Of a stretch of 64,000 nucleotides of DNA, positions 1-11,910 are shown piece after piece. The position numbers and the translations under genes are program-made. Below the pieces are notes generated by a model, which saw nothing but the letters and a program-made list of their open reading frames with translations, was not told the origin of the DNA and did not search any database. Within the stretch, counting starts at the first letter, position 1; each line of letters starts with the position of its first letter. Origin of the DNA: Hemerocallis citrina. Its lineage: Eukaryota; Streptophyta; Magnoliopsida; Asparagales; Asphodelaceae. Location of the stretch: the NCBI GenBank assembly GCA_017893485.1, contig CM030364.1, positions 39,845,825-39,909,824 on the forward strand. Direction: 5' to 3'.

Positions 1-2328
1 ACTTCATAATTTTTCTAGGTCGTTTGATACCTCAACAAACTTGCAGAGTGCAGCTGGTCTGACAGGACAGAGCTGAAGCCGACTGCTTTGGACTGAAGTC
101 CAAAAGGCCATAACCAATTGTATGGGTATGATCTTGTTATGAACTTTTGAGAGTAGCTTTTGGTATGAGTTTATTTGATGATTCTCAAGTTTTAGAAATT
201 CTAGAGTTCGTTCGGTGAAGATGAGAATTTGGGAACTATCGCTAAGAATTTGGGAAATTGACCAACCAGAGGGTCGTAGTAGAGAGTCATAGCTTTCTAA
301 CCCATCTGGAGTTTTGTAATTCCAGTTTATAGGTTGAGAGTTATGATTTTCCAAAGATGGAACTTGTGTATCCCAGGAATTTAATAAATGCTTGTGTGAT
401 ATTTGGAATAGTGTTATTAGCTTTTGTGATCGGTTTGAATGATTTGAGTTTTAATTGCTTTGAAATTTGATGATAGGACATACTAGCGACTTTGGAGGCG
501 TGGTGGCGCATCGAGTCTTCGCGGGATATTTTGTGAGTATGATTATGCTAAATATATGTTTACTATTATGATAAAATCTTAGGCGGTTTTGGAGCAATCC
601 TGGTTTAATTCAGCCAAATGGAGTTTTAATTTAAAATACAGAAAGTTCTTATTGTTAAAAGTTGTTATATGGTAAATTGGTGTGTATATGGTGAATTCTT
701 AGCTTGTGGGAGAGTTTGGAAAATTTTGATTATCGTTGTATGATAAGTGGAATGCTAAGAAAGATAGTTGTATGGCAAAGAACAACCCATTTTTATATGA
801 GCTTGTTAAGAAGCATGTTTACGAGGATAAGTTGGGAATTTCTTGCTCTGAAATGGTTAAGGAATTGGGAAATTGACCAACTTAAGAGTTGTAGTAGGGA
901 TTCATAGCTTTCTAACCCATCTGGAATTTTGTAATTCCAATTTATAGGTTGAGAATTATGATTTTCCAAAGATGGAACGGATCCATTCTCAGTTAAGGTA
1001 TTTTGGCTAAGTAAACCAGTTTCTTTCTGTTTGTGCACCTGATGGAACTTAGTGCTTCCGAGAACTCAAATGATAGAATCTGAAAGAGGTGTTTGACTAG
1101 GAAGTTGAAGTAGACACTCCCACCTTTCCATAGGACCCGGAATCGAGAAATTCTGATGAGTGAGCAAACTTTTATGATATTGGAAAGGGTGCAGCGAGTG
1201 CAAGAAGAATATACTCTTGAGAGTATATGAGGTTTTATAGTATCAAGTATTTCTGTATTGCGTGTTGGAAGTTATGGACGGTTCAAGTTAGCAACATGTT
1301 GTTTAGACTAAACTTCAAGTTTAAGTTGACTCGGGGACTTGAGCTCTTAAATATTTGAGAGAGCCGCCCACTAGGGGATTGCTATGGATCTCCCTACCAT
1401 TCTAGAAGTCTGATTGTGTTGCACTCCGATGAGCGTAGCTTGGGTCACAGTTACTGCTTTTTCTTGAACTATTTTATCGGACAATTAATGGGGAACCCTC
1501 TGCATGCCTCATTGTGGTGATCATGAGCTATCAGGTTTTAATGATGTTTTAGCATTTTCACTTGGAAGTTAGATAAGTTCAGGTGCTTAATACTCATGGT
1601 GGACATGAGTGAGTTGGGATATAGCTCTGGTCAATTTGTGTTTGGTGTCTCGATGCCTGAGTCTGTCAACGGTCAGGAATTGATGGTTATGTGTGTGCTT
1701 ACCTTCATTTGATTTGTCAGTGCGTGGGATTCCTCTCCAGGTTGTCTGGATATGGGCTTGTATTTCATAGAACATTTAGGATACTTACCATAGTTACCAT
1801 AGTAATTTAAGTCATGGCGAGGGACTGAACCCTACAAGATAAAGTACGATTAAGGGCTTGCCCTCGGACCTATGTAGTATGTGATGAATAGAATCCAAAA
1901 AGTGTGCATTAGTGTCATATAATATAAACAACTATATTAAGGACTAAGTGCACAGCACAACACGACTTCTATAGGATAGTCCCCGTAGTTTTGCTGTGAC
2001 AAGTGTGTGCTTTCTAAGTAGGAGAAAATTGATGTTTTATATCCTTGCGTCAGTTGAATGAACTGACGAGCCCACAGTTTCTATGCAGGCTAAAGAGATT
2101 GACAAGATTAAAGTATGCATGCTGCTTAAAGAATGTTTCAAGTGTTGTACATTTTATTCATGTAAATAATTATAAATTGCTTCCGCTGTTTAAATATAAA
2201 TTTAGTAATCCAAGATGTAACTCTGATGTAATAAAAGTTTTAATTTCCTTGTAAAATTGTACGAAGAGAAGTGAAAAGATCCTGTGGAACTTCGAATTGA
2301 GTCTGTTTTGGAATTCGGAGTGTTATAA
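1..2328 (+). mobile_element. 3' part of a long Gypsy-type LTR, truncated by window edge
   Basis: No coding region is seen. The stretch around 1820-2030 (ending with a tRNA-free, GC-poor block) is the reverse complement, with divergence, of 22200-22370 inside the solo LTR at 21816-25065. The end at about 2275-2328 matches the terminal 50 bases of that LTR in reverse (GGAATTCGGAGTGTTATA against the GGAATTCGGGGCGTTACA of the other copy read on its own strand). The fragment is therefore the plus-strand 3' portion of an LTR of the same broad family. Whether it is a solo LTR or belongs to a full element cannot be told, because the 5' side is outside the window. Confidence 0.7.
241..981. repeat. Two diverged direct copies of a ~120-bp block inside the LTR
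   Basis: Bases 241-361 and 855-976 align along their length, both starting with a GGGAAATTGACCAAC core and ending TTTTCCAAAGATGGAAC, 614 bases apart. They look like an old internal duplication within the LTR. No reading frame is shared, so this is a non-coding repeat. Confidence 0.7.
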
Positions 2329-2861
2329 ATAGGCTACCTCGAACTCTAGATTATCCCCTTAAACATGTAATTCAATAAATTTGTATGATTTTTATGTTTT
2401 TATTACATGTATTTTTATAAAAACTTATTCCAAGTTGAAATGAATAATATTTACAATTTCGTTCGCTCTTATACATGTTCTACATATATCTCTTTTTTTG
2501 GAGTAAAAAAAAAACAAAATAAAAACAAAATAATTTAAAAATAAAAGATACCGGGCTAACCCGGATCGGCCCGTCCCAGGTCAATTTAGACCCGTAGGGG
2601 TTTGCAGGTCGGTTCAGGTTGAGTTTTTGAAGCTCGAACCTAGTTCGGACCAACCCGGGTTTTGACCCAACCCGGCCCGGGCCCATCCCTTACCGGGCAA
2701 ACCTGTCGGGTTAGGGCCTGGCCCGAATGCCAACCCTACTAAAACTACAGTGGATTCTTTTATACTTGAAAAACAACTTCAGAGTATGGACTTAGTGGAA
2801 ATGGTGAACATATAGTGTTGGTGCTGCCATAAAAAGAATCAATCTCCTGTTCGATCATCAA
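2329..2861. other. Intergenic spacer with a GC-rich repeat core
   Basis: AT-rich flank surrounding 2545-2735, which is dense in CCCGG, GGGTT and GGCCC words and ends GAATGCCAACCCTA. Such GGGTTGGCATTCGGGCC-type sequence is common at ends of plant DNA transposons, but I see no matching second terminus here and assign no family. ORFs across it are low-complexity and not credible. Confidence 0.4.
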
Positions 2862-3315
2862 TGATGTGGTATAAATGATGTGGCCCAATCAGGGCCGACA
2901 GATCTCCTCAGATTCCGCTCAACCCAGATCATTAGGTCAACAGGTCCAACGAACCTTCTACCACTTCAGGTCCACAGACAAACGGGCCCAGTCCATCAGG
3001 GTCAGGAACCCGTTTCCCCTGCCTATAAATACCAGGCCCCCTCCTTACTTTAGAAGGTAATCAAAATTTCTTCACCTGAACCCTAGCTGCTTAGTCTCTT
3101 TTCAGCGACTGACTAGATTGTCGGAAGGCCTGTCATCGGAATTTCTCCCGGTGTTTCTAGGCCTTTTGTAGGTACCCCAGCCATCCGAGCTCTAGCAGCT
3201 CTTTTGAGCCGACCTAAAGAAACCAACCCGAGTTGAGGTCGAGATCCTTCCCTTCCACTTCAAAAATTACAAGAACTCACACCTGTTGCTCCCGCACTGA
3301 AAACAAGCAGCATCA
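2862..3315 (+). repeat. 5' LTR of the Tat element
   Basis: It begins TGATGTGG and ends GCAGCATCA, and is closely similar to 20204-20654. A TATA-like CTATAAATACC at about 3022 precedes a likely R region. Confidence 0.92.
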
Positions 3316-3340
3316 GGTTGGTACCGTCTGTGGGAACCGA
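3316..3340 (+). promoter_or_regulatory. Primer-binding-site region after the 5' LTR
   Basis: The sequence immediately after the LTR reads GGTTGGTACCGTCTGTGGGA. It resembles the TTGGCGCCGTCTGTGGGAA start of internal regions in related plant Gypsy elements. I do not assign the tRNA. Confidence 0.5.
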
Positions 3341-3368
3341 CTGACTCGATCCTAAGCTCTGATCTCTC

Positions 3369-5014
3369 TTGAACCCGAGCCCTCCCATGGTTCCCAAAGC
3401 CAGAAGAGCCTTCACCGCTGGACGTAGTTCAAACCTCCTCTCTCAAAGCCATGTGAACACTCAGGGATCTAACCGACCACCAGGCAATGGTACGACGGGA
3501 CCGGGTCCGAGCGCCTCTCGCTTGGTTGCCAGAGACTTATGGCATATCATCAACCACCGGCAGCTCATGAGCGACCTTCATTTTCAGCTCAGCTGATCAA
3601 GGAGTCGGGCGGTTCCTTTCGAACCAGCTCCGACTCATAGCATTCTCCCATCCTGAAGAAAAGAGCACAACCACAGCCACTCCCTTAGAACAGGCTCTAG
3701 TCACGAGAGCCGAGTTTCAAGATTTTCAGAACGAGATCCTCCGAGCCCTTAGAGGCAACCCCGGATTCGAACAGAAAATTTTCGATCCAAGGCGCGAAGA
3801 GGGTCGGGGTCCCGAGTCTCACGGTTCATCCTAGCCACCGTGGCAGAACGAAGCTGTCCTCCACTGCCTCTAGGAGATGGAGAATCGCCTCGCCCGCATT
3901 ACGAGGGAGGACCACAAACTAGACGGGCGCATTAGCCAAGCTGATCCTCGTTCTACCCCCAAATGCTAGAAGCTAAGATTCCCAGGAATTTTAGGCTGCC
4001 TCAGTTCGAGACCTACAATGGCGAGAGTGATCCAGCTGATCATATGGAAGGGGTCAAAACCCTCATGATTATTCACAGTGGATCGGATCCTCTCCTATGT
4101 TGTGCCTTCCCTGCCATCCTGTGTGGCCCAGCTCGAGAATGGTTCTCAAAGCTTGCCCTCGGTTCGGTAATCTCGTTAGACCAGCTCAAAGCAAACTTTC
4201 TTGCCCACTTTTTAACCAGTCGAAAGGTCAAGAAGATGAGTGCTTCTCTTCTGGACCTCAAGCAGAAGGAAGAAGAGCCCCTTCGTGACTTTGTGCAGAG
4301 GTTCACGACCGAAGCCAGGGCGGTCTCGTCCCTTGATGCCAGTGTCGCCTCGGCGGCCTTTCGGGACAATGTTCACCAAGGCCAGTTGAAGGCTTCTTTG
4401 GCCAAGAAACCACCTCTAGACTTCCCCGACCTACTCATCAGGGTTGAAAAGTACATCCAGGCCGAGGAGGCCCTCACCCTAAAGGCCTGAAAGAAACCCT
4501 AGGCAAGGGGAATAGGAAGACCAAAGAGTCTGAGCCCCTGAAGAAGGCCTAGAAAGATGTGACTGCCCATAAATGCTCTCCGTCGGTCCCCCGCTTCGAG
4601 AGATACACTCTGCTGACCTAAAACGTGTCGGCCATCCTCCGGGAGATCGAGGACAAGGAAATCGTCCGCCTTCCTCCCTGTCCTAACAGCAACAAGAAGA
4701 GGGACCAGATTTTCTACTATCACTTCCAACAGGACAACGGGCATGAGACGGTTATTTTTTGTGCCCTCAAAGACGAAATCGAAGCCCTCATCCAGAGGGG
4801 GTACTTGAGGGAGTTGACTCGAATCAACGCCAGGGACCAGAGGGATCCATGGCCATCACCTCCTCTTCGAACCATCAGTAGGCGGCCCGAGCCCGAGCCT
4901 GAGCTCGAGGATGTCGGTGCGCCGGCCATCCTTCACTATGTCCACGGCGGGCCTATGGGGGGGGGAACGAACACCTCCCGCAAAGCTCGTTCGAGAAGTG
5001 AACTCGGTCCGTAA
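3369..5014 (+). pseudogene. gag: Tat element gag, broken
   Basis: Retrotransposon capsid protein. The best part is 3963-4490, with a PAREWFSKLALGSVISLDQL segment and a following EEPLRDFVQRF segment characteristic of the plant retrotransposon gag domain (Pfam Retrotrans_gag type). An upstream piece at 3369-3596 has a proline-rich N-terminus. A downstream piece at 4625-5014 carries the FYYHFQQDNGHET stretch (canonical: the region before the end of Tat gag). Stops at about 3595 and 4490 and frame changes separate the pieces. No working zinc knuckle is seen. Non-functional. Confidence 0.85.
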
Positions 5015-5029
5015 CTATCTTCCCTCGCG

Positions 5030-5358
5030 AACCAGAGGCTGGCGGTCTCATTCTCCAACGAAGATCTCGAAGGCATCCAACTTTCCTATTGTGATGCCCT
5101 GGTGGTCAGCCTCGGCATGGTAAACCACGAGGTCTAACGTATCCTTGTTGACAACAGGAGTTCGTTCAACATCTTATTTCTGGCCGCATTCGAAAGCCTT
5201 AAGCTCTCCCGCAAAAGGTTGAAGCCGGCGGGGTACACCCTTCATGGGTTCTCTAGCGTCCCTGTCCAAATCGAGGGAACTGTCATACTTGACGTGACCG
5301 CCAATATGGCCCCGACCCTTCGGGCCAAAGCGATGGACTTCATGGTGTTCAATATCAA
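5030..5358 (+). pseudogene. Tat element aspartic protease, broken
   Basis: Plus-strand translation contains ILVDNRSSFNIL, the counterpart of the family's VDNGSS active site; the essential Gly has become Arg. A stop lies just before it at about 5135. Similarity runs to MDFMVFNIK at about 5357 and then ends abruptly where an inverted segment begins. Expected next are the protease C-terminus and the RT N-terminal half, and both are missing. Confidence 0.75.
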
Positions 5359-5361
5359 GGC

Positions 5362-5745
5362 GCTGAGTAGCGGTGAGTTGGTAAGGTAGGCTTTAAGCTG
5401 GTCAAACGCCTCTGGTTGATAGGTTTCCCACTCAAAGTTTTTTGCCCTCCGAAGGGCCTTAAAGAATGAGAGCGACTTCTCTCCTGACTTGGAAAGGAAA
5501 TGGTCGATGGCCGCCAGTCGCCCCATGAGTCTTTGGACTTCTTTGATGTTTCTTGGACGGGCCATGTTGAGGATGGCTTGAATCTTTTCGGGGTTCGCCT
5601 CGATGCCGCGCTGGCTCACCAAAAATTCAAGAAACCTTCCCTAGGAGATGCCGAAGGCACATTTAGAGGGGTTGAGTCTCATGTTGTGAGATCGCAGGAC
5701 CCCAAAAGCCTCTTCGAGATTCAAGCCAGAGGAAAAAGGGTAATC
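5362..5745 (-). pseudogene. Inverted fragment of the Tat reverse transcriptase
   Basis: On the minus strand this reads the C-terminal RT and connection region: NLEEAFGVLRSHNMRLNPSK, then VSQRGIEANPEKIQAILNM, KEVQRLMGRLAAIDHFLSK and a terminal LTNSPLLSAL. The genes on both sides read on the plus strand, so this is an inversion within the element. The catalytic YxDD half of the RT is not present in either orientation. Ten-base inverted repeats GGAAGAAGGG and CCCTTCTTCC at about 5755 and 5798 lie beside the right breakpoint. Confidence 0.85.
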
Positions 5746-5789
5746 CAGGTAAAGGAAGAAGGGTCTGCACGTGTTCCGTACCAGAGTCT

Positions 5790-6150
5790 GGCAAACCCTT
5801 CTTCCTCTGCCTAGCCACTACAGAACACACGCTCAGTGCTGTGTTGGTTAGAGATGAAGACAGGGTGTAGAAGCCCATCTATTATGTCAGCAAGGTCTTG
5901 CACGATGCCGACGTCCGATACCTCAGGGCGGAAGAGATTTCCTATGATTTGGTGATGGCCGTGCGGAAACTCTGATTCTACTTTCAGGCCCACTCCGTCT
6001 GCATCCTTACAGATCAACCTCTGAAAGTGGTCCTCGATAAGCCCGAGAACTCTAGCCGCTTAATCAAGTGGTCAATAGAGCTCAGCCAGAATGACATCAG
6101 CTACCATCCTTGGACGGCCAACAAAGTCTAGGCTCTCGCATAATTTATTA
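5790..6150 (+). pseudogene. Tat element RNase H, broken
   Basis: Degrades RNA in the RNA/DNA hybrid during reverse transcription. Plus-strand translation includes LSAVLVRDED, PIYYVSKVLHDA, SVCILTDQPLKVVLDKPE and RLIKWSIELSQNDISYHP, the standard RT-RNase H signature of Gypsy elements. At least three in-frame stops are present (near 5868, 5972 and 6128). Confidence 0.85.
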
Positions 6151-6182
6151 CCGAATGCACCATTCCCGAGTCCCCCGAAATT

Positions 6183-6650
6183 TTGGAGGACGCCCCGGAA
6201 TGGGACGTATATGTGGAAGGATCATCATGCGAGGTAGGGAGCAGAGCTGGCGTCATCCTTAGGGGCCCCGTCGACTTCGTCCTCCAGTATTCTCTTCGAC
6301 TCAATTTTCCGGCCACGAACAATGAGGCAGAATATGAAGCCTTGATTGTGGGATTCACACTGGCCTACTAGGCAGGGGCAAGATGAATACGGGTCTTCAG
6401 TGATTCCCAGCTCATGATCAATAAGATCACCGGGGAGTACGAAGCCAGTGACCACAGGATGACCCGGTACTTGACACGCGCAAAACATCTTTTGGAGGTC
6501 TTCGAGCCGGCGGAGGTCTGAGGCATCCCCAGAGAACAAAACTGTCACACCGATTCCTTGTCCAAACTCACATCATCATCCCTCAAAGGATTAGACTGCA
6601 CAGTCCTAGTCGAGGTCCTCCTCAAACCCAACATCGAAGTATCTGAAGTC
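6183..6650 (+). pseudogene. Second (archaeal-type) RNase H of the Tat lineage, broken
   Basis: The translation has WDVYVEGSSCEVGSRAGVIL, then ATNNEAEYEALIVGF, then FSDSQLMINKITGEYEA, matching the D, E and D positions of a type I RNase H. An additional RNase H between the usual RNase H and the integrase is diagnostic for Tat/Ogre-type Gypsy elements. The first Asp of the usual WxLxVDGS motif reads Glu (VEGS). Stops at about 6369 and 6385 interrupt it. Confidence 0.85.
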
Positions 6651-6769
6651 TTTTGTCTCGCCTCCGACGAGCAAGCCGAGACATGGATGGATTCTATACA
6701 AAACTTCCCTACCACCAGCGAGCTACCGCAGGACGTGCCGCAGCACGGACTACAAGAATTCGGTCCGAA

Positions 6770-7999
6770 AGGTTTACCTTGATTGGGCACGTACTCTTCA
6801 AGCGCTCCGACACCAAGGCTGACGAGAGACCTTATCTCCATTGTCTAAAACCAGTTGAAGCTAAGTATGCTCTGGAGGAGATACACGAAGCGATTGGCAG
6901 ATGTCACATGAGCAAGGTCCCTGGCCCGACAAGCGCTCAACCATGGCTACTACTGGCCCAGTATGCTGTAAGACGCTCAAGACCTAGTAAAAGGGTGCGG
7001 CTCCTGCCAATGGTTCTCTCCTATCTGACGCTCGCCCCAAGCCGAACTGAAATCACTCGCCAGCCTTACCCCCTTTGCCATGTGGGGGATGGACCTATTC
7101 AGCCTCTTTCCACAGGTGACCGGCCAAAGGCGATTCCTCATCGGAGCCGTCGACTACTTCACCAAGCGGGTCAAGGCAGAACCGCTAGTCACGATCACGG
7201 AGCATCAAGCCCAACAATTCTTCTGGAAGCACATCATCTGTCGGTTCGGCATCCCGCACGTGCTAGTTACCGATAATGAAAACCAGTTCGCCAGCAAAAT
7301 TTTCGAAAGTTTTGTGAAGACCTTAGTATTTGACAGCGCTTCTCATCAATCTCTCACCCCCAATCAAACAGCCAAGCGAAAAATACTAACTGAAAAATTC
7401 TTGATGGTCTCAAAAAATGGCTGGACCAATCGGCCAAGGGTCTCTGGGTCGAAGAGTTATCAAGCGTCCTCCGGTCACACCGAACTACAAAGAGAATCCC
7501 AATCGGCGAGTCCCAGTTCAAGATGGCATACGGAACCGAGGCGGTCATCGCTCTGGAAGTCAGCCTCCCCTCGCCTAGGTACATGGGCTTCGACAAGGAA
7601 TCAAACTCAAGCGACCTCAGGGCGAACCTGGACCTCATTGACAAAGTTCAGGAAAGATCCGCCATTCGGGGGGCCATATATCAGCAGCAAGTTGAGAGGC
7701 TTTACAATAAGAGAGTTCTCCCGACCAACATCAAGGAAGGGGACCTCGTACTCAGAAAGCTAGTAATCTCCCAATCCATAGTCAGAGGCAAGCTCGTCCC
7801 CAATTGGGAAGGCCCGTATAAGGTCTCCCAAGTGGTACATCCCGGTACTTACCGACTCGAAGACTTGGGGGGTAGGATGGTTGAGAGGCTCTGGAACGCG
7901 GAGCACCTCATCAAGTTTCAAGAAGGAAGTGAGGGAGAGTCCACTATTGTAATGGGCGCTACACACCAATTTTCTTGTAAACAAACAATCATGATATAA
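6770..7999 (+). pseudogene. Tat element integrase, broken
   Basis: The N-terminal zinc-binding part starts near IGHVLFKRS at 6782. The catalytic core at 7080-7330 contains MWGMDLFSLFP, DYFTKRVKAEPL and VTDNENQFAS (family: VSDNGTQF). A C-terminal domain at 7523-7999 contains YGTEAVIALEV, KEGDLVLRK and WEGPYKVSQV. Frameshifts near 7080, 7380 and 7520 put the parts in different frames, and the third catalytic residue region is scrambled. Confidence 0.85.
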
Positions 8000-8039
8000 A
8001 GGAAGGAGATTTTGTTTAACAAATCAAAGTTTGTGGATT

Positions 8040-8660
8040 TATCGCTCACTCACGTCCTCGCCGCTGGGCTTGAACTTCGACCACCAAGGGGGGATTTCTC
8101 GTTCCCTTAAATCCTTGCCCCTCGATTCGGACCTTGGGTACTAAATTCCTCGCCCCTCGACTTGGACTTCGACCACCTACGAGGGATTTCTCAATCCCTC
8201 ACGTCCTCGCCGCTCAGCTTAGACTTTAACCACCTATGAAGGATTTCTCAATCCCTCAAGTCCTTGCCCCTCGACTCGAACCTTGGGTACTAACGTCCTC
8301 GCCCCTCGGCTTGGACTTCGACAACTCATGAGGGATTCTTCAATCCCTCACGTCCTCGCCCCTCGGCTTAGAATTTGACCACCTATGAGGGATTTCACAA
8401 TCCCTCAAATTCCTTGCCCCTCGGCTCGGACCACAGGTACTAAAGTCCTCGTTCCACAGCTTGGACTTCGACCACCTATGAGGGATTCTTCAATCCCTCA
8501 AATCCTAGCCCCTCAGCTCAGACTTCGGCTACTAACATCCTCGCCGCTCGGCATGGACTTCGACCACCTATAAGGATTCTTCAATCCCTCAAGTCCTAGC
8601 CCCTCGGCTCGGACTTTGGCTAGTAACGTTCTTGCCCCTCGGCATGGACTTCAACTCACA
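8040..8660 (+). repeat. Minisatellite of ~55-93-bp units in the Tat 3' region
   Basis: Six or more units built on GACTTCGACCACCTATGAGG and on CCTCGCCCCTCGGCT. Units occur at about 8164, 8223, 8315, 8371, 8464 and 8555, so two unit lengths alternate. No coding potential is apparent. Confidence 0.8.
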
Positions 8661-8689
8661 GCTTACCCAAAGTTTTAGTTTGATTTGCT

Positions 8690-9010
8690 GTCCTCGCCCA
8701 CAGTGAGGACCTCCGAGCCCCGCACACCGAGCTGACCCCTCCTTTCACCCGCTGATAACTAGGGGTAGTGTAGCCTTCATCGCCGCTACCCCTAACTGTC
8801 AGCGGGTGGTAGGAGAGCCACTGGTCACTGGAGCCCTCAGACAAGATTTTCAGTTTGGGCACTCGCCTTCGGCAAGCACCTCAAGCCCCGCACTCTGAGT
8901 TGACCCCCCTTTCACCTACTGGAAACTAGGGATAAAACAGTGTTCATCGTCGTTACCCCTTATTCTCAGAGGGAGGTAGGGAGAGCACACGGTGAAGTGA
9001 GGAATGATGT
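8690..9010 (+). repeat. Two copies of a ~170-bp unit with hairpin-like ends
   Basis: Blocks starting at about 8695 and 8868 both run from an AGCCCCGCAC start through TTTCACCYRCTG and AACTAGGG to GGTAGGRGAGA. Each block contains CACCCGCTGA and its near inverse TCAGCGGGTG about 50 bases apart. Non-coding spacer. Confidence 0.6.
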
Positions 9011-9336
9011 GATGGGGGGTGAGGGTTAGATAGCCCTCAGGTGATGCGCATTTATAGCATGGGAAGTCGAAATGTCCTCCATTGCCAAGCGTTCAGGATC
9101 CCTCAATCTCTTCATCGCCCCTCGGCACGAACTTCCCCCTCGGCTCGGATGCCAAAGACCTATCCTCGGAAATTGGATATGTGCATGCACCAAAAGAACC
9201 CACGAAGGACCGATACAGTCATGTTCTCTTAATATTATTTCAACCAAAGAAAGTACATCATTACAAGGTGAGACTTTATTACATCATTCACAATCGGCCT
9301 AAGGCTCCTGTATCGGAGTCGCAGGGTTAATATAGA

Positions 9337-9837
9337 CTAGCTCAAGGCCAACCGAGCAGATGGGTCCTCTGCCGGATCACCTGGTTCTGCCAAGGTAGAC
9401 GCACTTGTGACCGAGCTCTGTGTGTCACAAGGCCTTGCTGGCCTAATTCTCGAGGTCGAAAACGAAGGTTCGGCGGAAGGGCAAGCGCTTCCAAAAGAAA
9501 CGGATCGGGATCCAGACATCCCGAGCATTATCTTATACCGTTGTATCACCAACTCCTTCTCCACCAAAACCTCACGAAGAAAAGACCCATACGACGACCA
9601 TCGAGTGGAAGTACTAGCCATCTAAAACACAACTACCACACTTCCCAAATCACGGTCGGCTATCAGTTTCTTGAAATGCGTCAGCTCCAAGCTAAGTCCC
9701 TTTGACTTATCCATGAAGTATTGGACAATCGCCTCTCGACCGAGAGACTCTTTACGGCACCGAGCTAGAGCGGAATCTAAAGCCAAGACCTTACCCCTAA
9801 GCCGGCTCATCTCAGTACGAACGGGGTCTACTCCCAA
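9337..9837 (-). pseudogene. Antisense coding remnant, terminal part of the Tat antisense gene
   Basis: Minus-strand frames 9837-9622 and 9621-9337 join in one direction. The first is a helical, charged segment (SRLRGKVLALDSALARCRKE); the second is a Ser-rich tail. They lie downstream of the antisense gene at 13226-18313 on the same strand, now separated from it by the LINE. I take them as its 3' end or a second antisense product. Function unknown. Confidence 0.5.
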
Positions 9838-9928
9838 GGTCGCATCTATCTGACAGGCAAATAGAGAAACATCATTCCGAGCCGTATATACTTGGCTAAC
9901 AACAACAAAAACAAAGCCTTTTTCCTCA

Positions 9929-11889
9929 CTAGTTAGGGTCGGCTACATGAATCCTGGTTTTCCATTCTGCTTGCTTTAGTGCAATATCTTCTGTAAGGTC
10001 ACAAGCTATTATATCTTTTTTCACCGTTTTCATCCAAGTTAGTTTAGGTTTTCCTCTACCCCTAACTCTACCCTCAATACTTATCAAATCACTCTTTCTA
10101 ACGGGGGCACTACTAGGTCTACATGTGACATGTCCAAACCACCTGAGGTGATTCTCTCTTAACTTATCTTGGATTGGAGCTACCCTTAGCATGTCTCATA
10201 TATGCTTGTTTCTAATTCTATCCTTCCTTATTTTACCACACATCCATCTTAGCATCCTCATCTCCGCTACACTCATTTTTTGGACATGTTGTTTCTTTGT
10301 TGCCCAACACTCTGCTCCATACAACATTGCTAGTCTAACAGCCATCCTATAAAATTTTTCCTTCAACTTCAAAGGTATACGTTTGTCACACAAAACACCA
10401 CTGGCGGTTCTTCACTTAAGCCACCCTGCTTGAATTCTATGTGTAACATCTTCACAAATCTCCCTATCTCTTTGTATAATCGAGCCTAAATATCGGAAAC
10501 GATCTCTCTTAGGTATCTCTTGGCCATCATGCGTCACTACTTCCTCAATTGTGTTCCAAATATCACTAAAATTACACTCTATATACTCTGTTTTAGTTCT
10601 GCTTATTTTAAAGCCTCTAGATTCCAAAGTTTCTCTCCATAATTCTAATTAGCATTGACTCCTGCTCTAATCTCGTCAACTAAGAGGATGTCATCGGAAA
10701 AAAGCATACACCAAGGCACCTCATCTTGTATTCCTCGCGTCAATTAATCCATAACCAAAGTAAAGAGGTAGGGGCTTAAAGCCTAACCTTGGTGTAAACC
10801 TACTGTAATAGGAAAATTGCTAGTCTCTCTTGTGGTTGTTCTAATTGTGGTTTTTGCTCCTTCATACATATCCTTAATTACCTCAATATACTGAAAAGTT
10901 ACTCTTTTATTATTTAACACCCACCATACTATGTCTCTAGGGACTTTATCATATGCTTTCTAGATCTATAAAAACCATTTGTAGATCTTTCTTATTCTCG
11001 CTATATTTTTCCATAAGTCTCCTCAGTACATAAATTGCTTCCATTGTTGACCTCCTTGGCCAAAACCCAAACTGATTCTCAGACATTGTAGTTTCTAGTC
11101 TCAGTTTATGTTCAATCACTCTCTCCCAAATTTTTATCGTATGACTCATTAATTTAATTCCTTGGTAGTTTGAGCAATTTTGTATCTCTTTTATTTTTAT
11201 ATGTGGGTACTAAAATACTCTTTCTCCATTCATCAGGCATCTTCTTAGTCCTCAAAATTTTATTAGCCAACTCACTCCTACATCCCCAAGATAATTCCAA
11301 ACTTCAATGGGTATATCATCCGGCCCTAAAGCTTTTCCTATTTTCATCCTTCCTAAAGCATTTCGAACCTCCGAGGACCTAATTCTACGAAAAAATATAT
11401 GCTCTTGACTCTCCCTCGAGTCCTCTAAAATTAAGTTGCCCACAACCTGTTCATTTAATAACTTCTCAAAGTAATTTCACTATCTTTCCTTAATTTTCTC
11501 ATCTTTACTAGGACTCTGGAATCCTCGCTCTTAATACACCTAATTGTATTCAGGTCTTTTGTTTTTCTATCCCTTTGTTTAGCAAGCTTATAAATATTAT
11601 TTTCTCCTTCTTTTGTTTCTAATTTTATGTATTAATTATCATAAGAGTTTTCTTTTGCATCTCTTACCACTTTTTTAACTTCTTTTCTAACGGTCTTATA
11701 TCTCTCCAAATCCTCTTCATTTCTACTCTTTTGCCATATTTTGAAGGTTGATCTTTTTTCTCTCACAATATTTTGAAGTTCTTCTTGCCACCACCACGTT
11801 TCTTTATTTAGCAACCCTCTACCTTTAGACTCTCCAAGTACCTTCTTCAAAATTTCTCTTATGTACGTAACCATTTTAGTCCACATCAT
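9929..11889 (-). pseudogene. LINE reverse transcriptase and C-terminal region, broken
   Basis: Pieces in minus-strand order: a helical linker at 11889-11632; GKALGPDDIPIEVWNYLGD at 11443-11252; KLRLETTMSENQFGFWPRRS at 11149-10949; a catalytic box LFSDDILLVDE near 10700 (family FADD, the two Asp kept); RFRYLGSIIQRD near 10490; and AECWATKKQH and LRWFGHVTCRP in the C-terminal part. This domain order is standard for RTE elements. Many stops and frame shifts are present. Confidence 0.85.
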
Positions 11890-11910
11890 ATTTGTTTCTC
11901 CTTCCCAATT

